Below are positions 6,374 to 8,888 of a stretch of DNA of 8,888 bases, piece by piece. A program made the position numbers and the translations under genes. How positions within the stretch are numbered: position 1 is the first letter of the stretch; every line of letters starts with the position of its first letter. The notes under the pieces are model-generated. The model searched no databases. It worked only from the letters and a program-made list of their open reading frames with translations, and was not told where the DNA came from. This DNA comes from a bacterium (GTDB lineage Bacteria > UBA9089), in NCBI GenBank assembly GCA_003485015.1, contig DNCN01000163.1, positions 1 to 8,888 on the forward strand. Direction: 5' to 3'.

Positions 6374-7405
6374 ATGTTGATCAGGGAATACCAGGAAGAG
6401 CTCGAAAGAAAGGAACTTTCCCCTTATGCCGCTCTTTCCTGTCAATCGCGAGGTCGCAAGATTCCAGAAGAAGAGTGTTCTATAAGGACAGCCTTTCAAC
6501 GAGATCGGGATCGGATCGTCCACTGCAAGAGTTTTCGCCAACTCAAACATAAGACCCAGGTCTTTCTCATTCCCGAGGTAGAGCATCTCCATACCCGGTT
6601 AATCCATGCTATTCAGGTCTCCCAGATTGCACGGACTATTGCTAAGGCGCTGAGGCTCAATGAGGATCTGACCGAGGCCATTGCCCTCGGCCATGACCTG
6701 GGCCATCCTCCATTTGGCCATACAGGAGAAGTGGCCTTGAATGAGATCTGCCCTAATGGATTCAGACATAGTGAGCAGAGTCTGCGTGTAGTTGAAGTTT
6801 TGGAGAAGAATGGAGAAGGACTCAATCTGACCTTAGAGGTTAGGGATGGGATTCTCAAGCACTCACGAGGGGCTACGAGCCTACGGGCAGTGGATTCAAA
6901 GGAGCAGAAATCCATCACCTTAGAAGGCGCTATCGTCAGATGGGCTGATTCAATCGCCTATATCAATCATGATATCGATGATGCCCTCTCTGCTCAGATT
7001 GTTAAACTTGAGGATCTTCCATCTAAGGCCTTGGATGTCTTAGGAGTTCGGCATTCTACCCGCATTAATACCATGGTTCGAGATATCATCGAAAACAGCT
7101 ACAATAAACCTTTTATCGGAATGAGTGAACTGGTCCTCATGGCCACGGATGAGATTCGGACCTATCTCTATGAACATGTATACCCTCACAAGCGGATTCG
7201 CTATGAAGCCCAGAAGGCAGAAAGGGTGCTGAAAGAGCTCTTCTGGTACTACCTTGATCACCTTGAAGAGATTGAGCCTAAGGTAGTCCCTCCTCATGAA
7301 TCGAAGGAACGAATAGTCATAGACTATCTCTCTGCACTCTCTGATCGAGAGGCCCTCTCAAGATATGAAGAGATCTTTCTTCCTAAGCCTTGGGCAGAAG
7401 AGTGA
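6374..7405 (+). CDS. dgt: dGTPase-like HD-domain deoxynucleoside triphosphate triphosphohydrolase
   Basis: The product has 343 residues, in the usual range for the shorter bacterial dGTPase-like (type 2) family, which splits dNTPs to the deoxynucleoside and tripolyphosphate. Visible landmarks are 'RIVHCKSFRQLKHKTQVF' (47-64), the 'HTRLIHAIQVSQIARTIA' segment with metal ligand H78, the HD pair H107-D108 in 'LGHDLGHPPFGHTGE' with H111 and H116, and D192 in 'RWADSIAYINHDIDDA' (189-204). All expected metal ligands are there. The start is ATG 6374 with GGGGTGA at 6363-6369 upstream, 31 bp after the deaminase. No promoter or terminator is evident between them, so it is probably the third gene of the operon. 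A dNTP-degrading enzyme beside a nucleoside phosphorylase and deaminase makes sense as purine salvage or pool control, although the true substrate may not be dGTP. Confidence 0.88.
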   Translation: MLIREYQEELERKELSPYAALSCQSRGRKIPEEECSIRTAFQRDRDRIVHCKSFRQLKHKTQVFLIPEVEHLHTRLIHAIQVSQIARTIAKALRLNEDLTEAIALGHDLGHPPFGHTGEVALNEICPNGFRHSEQSLRVVEVLEKNGEGLNLTLEVRDGILKHSRGATSLRAVDSKEQKSITLEGAIVRWADSIAYINHDIDDALSAQIVKLEDLPSKALDVLGVRHSTRINTMVRDIIENSYNKPFIGMSELVLMATDEIRTYLYEHVYPHKRIRYEAQKAERVLKELFWYYLDHLEEIEPKVVPPHESKERIVIDYLSALSDREALSRYEEIFLPKPWAEE

Positions 7406-7426
7406 TGCAAAAATTGATTGCATTTT
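7405..7426 (+). terminator. Weak A/T-rich hairpin at the end of the operon
   Basis: ATGCAA (7405-7410) pairs with TTGCAT (7418-7423) around a seven-base loop, followed by TTT. The stem overlaps the last base of the dGTPase stop codon and has only two G-C pairs, so termination would be inefficient. Confidence 0.22.
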
Positions 7427-7441
7427 ATAGGTAAATATGAT
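7414..7441 (+). promoter_or_regulatory. Possible sigma-70 promoter for the membrane-protein gene
   Basis: TTGATT (7414-7419, four of six) and TATGAT (7436-7441, five of six) are separated by 16 bp, which would place the start of transcription near 7448 and give a leader of about 36 bases. It overlaps the weak hairpin above. It is plausible because the downstream gene has its own strong terminator. Confidence 0.35.
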
Positions 7442-7465
7442 ATGCTAGCTCCGATGAATTCAGAG

Positions 7466-7474
7466 AAGGAGGTG
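7466..7474 (+). promoter_or_regulatory. Strong Shine-Dalgarno site
   Basis: AAGGAGGTG matches the anti-Shine-Dalgarno sequence over nine bases and lies nine bases before ATG 7484. It is among the strongest ribosome sites in the window and fixes this start. Confidence 0.75.
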
Positions 7475-7483
7475 GGTGATTAG

Positions 7484-8167
7484 ATGGAGCCAACTTGGTC
7501 GACAATACTCATTGAGCCAATTCAGGCGATGTTGTCGCAGGTTACTAGCAAGATCCCTGATGTGGCAATGGCTTTGCTTATTCTGATCATTGGATGGTTA
7601 CTAGCTAAAGCAGTTAAGGCAATCGTTACTAAGGGACTTAAGATAGTCCGCTTCGACATCGCAGCAGGCAAGGCAGGTATCTCAAACGCCTTAGTTAAGG
7701 GAGGGGTTAAATATACCCCTGCTGAGCTGATAGGGATTCTGGTCTACTGGCTGATCATTCTCGTTATCTTTGGAGCAGCTGTGGATGCTATTGGACTGGA
7801 GATTGCAGCCGAGATGTTCAAGAAGCTCTTTGATTACATCCCCTGTGTTATTGCAGCCATCTTTGTGCTCGTCCTGGGAATGTTCCTGGCTGGTTTTGTG
7901 GGGGGAGTAGTGCGAACGGCAACTACCAATGCTGGGGTTGCTCACTCTAAAGTGGTGGGAGGCATCGCCCAATATATCATCATCATCTTCGCAATAGTTA
8001 TCGCCCTAAATCAGCTGAAGATCGAGATTGATATTGTCAATTCAGTAATTGGGTATTTAGTGATGGGAATATGTCTCGCTTTTGGCTTGGCCTTTGGTCT
8101 GGGGTGTAAAGACATCGCTGGTGAGTTTATGAAGAATCTCATTGATAGATATACAAAACAAGAGTAA
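7484..8167 (+). CDS. Small membrane protein with two TM_helix-type repeats, MscS-related but lacking the beta domain
   Basis: The 227-residue protein has about five hydrophobic segments (roughly 24-47, 80-102, 117-144, 158-177, 185-208). 'KIPDVAMALLILIIGWLLAK' (23-42) and 'YIPCVIAAIFVLVLGMFLAG' (118-137) are two copies of the conserved TM helix (Pfam TM_helix type) found in CmpX-like and other mechanosensitive-channel relatives. Each is followed by a second hydrophobic segment. The end, 'GLAFGLGCKDIAGEFMKNLID' (201-221), resembles the MscS pore-helix exit 'GLAFGLGGQDIA', after which MscS proteins continue into a cytoplasmic beta domain. Here the chain stops within about ten residues. The start is fixed by a strong Shine-Dalgarno site. 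It appears to be transcribed alone. A pore or membrane-tension role is inference from family likeness only; substrate and gating are unknown. Confidence 0.8.
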   Translation: MEPTWSTILIEPIQAMLSQVTSKIPDVAMALLILIIGWLLAKAVKAIVTKGLKIVRFDIAAGKAGISNALVKGGVKYTPAELIGILVYWLIILVIFGAAVDAIGLEIAAEMFKKLFDYIPCVIAAIFVLVLGMFLAGFVGGVVRTATTNAGVAHSKVVGGIAQYIIIIFAIVIALNQLKIEIDIVNSVIGYLVMGICLAFGLAFGLGCKDIAGEFMKNLIDRYTKQE

Positions 8168-8179
8168 CAGTCCTTCATC

Positions 8180-8222
8180 AGCCATGGACAACTTCCATAG
8201 GTTGTCTGTGGCTTTTTGTTTT
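8180..8222 (+). terminator. Strong intrinsic terminator
   Basis: A 14-pair stem (8180-8193 with 8200-8213, three G-U pairs) closes a six-base loop and is followed by a T-rich run, TTTTTGTTTTT. It begins 13 bases after the membrane-protein stop codon and separates that gene from the SRP RNA unit. Confidence 0.88.
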
Positions 8223-8271
8223 TGGTCACAGATCTTCTCTTTTCCTGTGTATTTTCTGTGGCTAAATTTTC

Positions 8272-8300
8272 TTGACAGGGTAAGAGGTTGTTTGTATAAT
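8272..8300 (+). promoter_or_regulatory. Perfect-consensus sigma-70 promoter for the SRP RNA
   Basis: TTGACA (8272-8277) and TATAAT (8295-8300) match the consensus at all twelve positions with an ideal 17-bp spacer. Transcription should begin near 8307, which coincides with the first base-paired nucleotides of the SRP RNA. A promoter of this strength suits an abundant stable RNA. Confidence 0.92.
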
Positions 8301-8306
8301 AAAATC

Positions 8307-8582
8307 TGGTCGTGCTAAACGGGGAGCTAGCGGTGCCCTATACCGGAAATCCGCTTATGCCGGGTTGAATTCCTGTCTAAGGCTTCTCTTCTTTCAGGGA
8401 CTGACTCTATTTTGGAAGACGTTGATCGCTGGGCCTTATGTGATTTCTGGGTTACCCAACCCCGTCAGGTCCGGAAGGAAGCAGCGGTAAGTAATCCCAG
8501 AATTGCCATAAGCCAACCTGGTAGGAGTCAACCTGTAGAGGATCGCCTGAAGGACGAAGGTCGAAGATGGGTGCACGACCGA
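8307..8582 (+). ncRNA. ffs: Signal recognition particle RNA, large bacterial type with Alu domain
   Basis: This is the RNA scaffold of the signal recognition particle; it binds Ffh and directs membrane-protein targeting. The domain IV core 'GTCAGGTCCGGAAGGAAGCAGC' (8464-8485) contains the GGAA tetraloop and the Ffh-binding internal loop. Flanking helix 8/5 arms pair exactly: TCTGGG 8446-8451 with CCCAGA 8496-8501, and CTTATG 8435-8440 with CATAAG 8507-8512. The 5' part, 'GGGGAGCTAGCGGTGCCC' and 'ATCCGC', matches the Alu domain of the Bacillus scRNA. The ends close by GGTCGTGC (8308-8315) pairing with GCACGACC (8573-8580), giving a length of about 275 nt, close to the roughly 270 nt of the Bacillus RNA. 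Ends are inferred from the promoter and the terminal helix. No good terminator lies between it and dnaX, so the precursor may be cotranscribed and processed. Confidence 0.96.
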
Positions 8583-8643
8583 TTGGGTTATAAGTATCAG
8601 GTCTTGGAAGTTTGATTCTTCTTGTTACTCGTAGGTGGTGAGG

Positions 8644-8888
8644 ATGTCTTACTTGGTTCTGGCCAGAAAGTATCGACCACATAGTTTCAAGGATGTAGTA
8701 GGCCAGGACCATATTGTCAGAACCCTCTCCAATGCCATTACCCAAAACCGTTTCTCTCATGCTTACCTCTTCTCTGGTCCAAGGGGAACAGGAAAGACAT
8801 CTGTGGCTAGAATCTTGGCCAAGTGTCTCAATTGTGAAGAGGAACTCTCCTCTACCCCATGCGACAGATGTTCATCCTGCTTGGCGAT
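8644..8888 (+). CDS. dnaX: DNA polymerase III subunit gamma/tau, N-terminal part (3' truncated by window)
   Basis: Eighty-one residues are visible before the window ends. DnaX is the clamp-loader ATPase that loads the sliding clamp and, as tau, couples the replicative polymerase to the helicase. The N-terminus 'MSYLVLARKYRPHSFKDVVGQ' is the standard opening of the family, Walker A is GPRGTGKTS (45-53), and the zinc-module cysteines C64, C73, C76 and C79 stand at the same positions as in E. coli DnaX. The start is ATG 8644, with AGGTGG at 8633-8638 upstream. It lies about 60 bp after the SRP RNA, the same arrangement as in Bacillus (scr-dnaX), where yaaK and recR follow; those would be expected beyond the edge. 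Whether a frameshift makes the shorter gamma form cannot be seen here. Confidence 0.97.
   Translation, partial: MSYLVLARKYRPHSFKDVVGQDHIVRTLSNAITQNRFSHAYLFSGPRGTGKTSVARILAKCLNCEEELSSTPCDRCSSCLA

Noticed and set aside
8412..8615. Open frame of 67 codons, and an opposing frame of 102 codons at 8452-8760
   Set aside because: Both overlap the SRP RNA, and the second also overlaps dnaX; neither shows protein-family features.
8583..8643. tRNA between the SRP RNA and dnaX, as found near this locus in some Firmicutes
   Set aside because: The 61-bp gap is too short and has no cloverleaf or T-loop pattern.
1..8888. CRISPR array, insertion sequence, toxin-antitoxin or phage-defence module
   Set aside because: No direct repeats with spacers, transposase motifs or terminal repeats, and all coding regions are assigned to other families.

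Overview
The window reads entirely left to right, with every supported gene on the + strand. It looks like a chromosomal contig from a bacterium of moderate G+C (judged by eye). The SRP RNA is the large type with an Alu domain, as in Firmicutes, Thermotogae and several deep or candidate phyla, and not the short 4.5S type of Proteobacteria. I cannot name the phylum from this sequence.

Region 1 (1-2294) is the tail of a cell-envelope or polysaccharide-type cluster. It holds the C-terminal half of a FemAB/BioF2-like acyltransferase, a four-helix small DMT/SMR-type membrane protein resembling the ArnE/ArnF flippase subunits, and a fused GNAT acetyltransferase plus SAM-dependent methyltransferase. 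The genes are tightly spaced, and two use GTG starts with good Shine-Dalgarno sites. A modest hairpin at 2324-2341 may end the unit.

Region 2 (2295-4314) holds a membrane-anchored protein with probable GAF-like sensor domains and a C-terminal HD-GYP domain, a predicted cyclic di-GMP phosphodiesterase with all metal ligands present. It is followed by a 288-bp gap with an extended -10 promoter.

Region 3 (4330-7405) is a probable purine-salvage operon: a class-II nucleoside phosphorylase of the MTAP/MTIP family, a methylthioadenosine/S-adenosylhomocysteine deaminase that begins on the base after the phosphorylase stop codon, and a dGTPase-like HD phosphohydrolase. The first two can be read as a deaminate-then-phosphorolyse route: methylthioadenosine to methylthioinosine, then hypoxanthine plus methylthioribose-1-phosphate. 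The phosphorylase departs from its family in the glycine-rich phosphate loop, which makes it the most interesting enzyme here.

Region 4 (7406-8222) is a monocistronic-looking gene for a small membrane protein made of two tandem TM_helix-type repeats. It ends in an MscS-like pore-helix motif but has no MscS beta domain. A very good intrinsic terminator follows.

Region 5 (8223-8888) carries a perfect-consensus sigma-70 promoter (TTGACA, 17 bp, TATAAT), the SRP RNA gene and the start of dnaX, cut by the window edge. Linkage of the SRP RNA gene to dnaX is known from Bacillus. I saw no CRISPR array, insertion sequence, tRNA or rRNA, and no clear undescribed system. The leads worth following are enzyme-level oddities.
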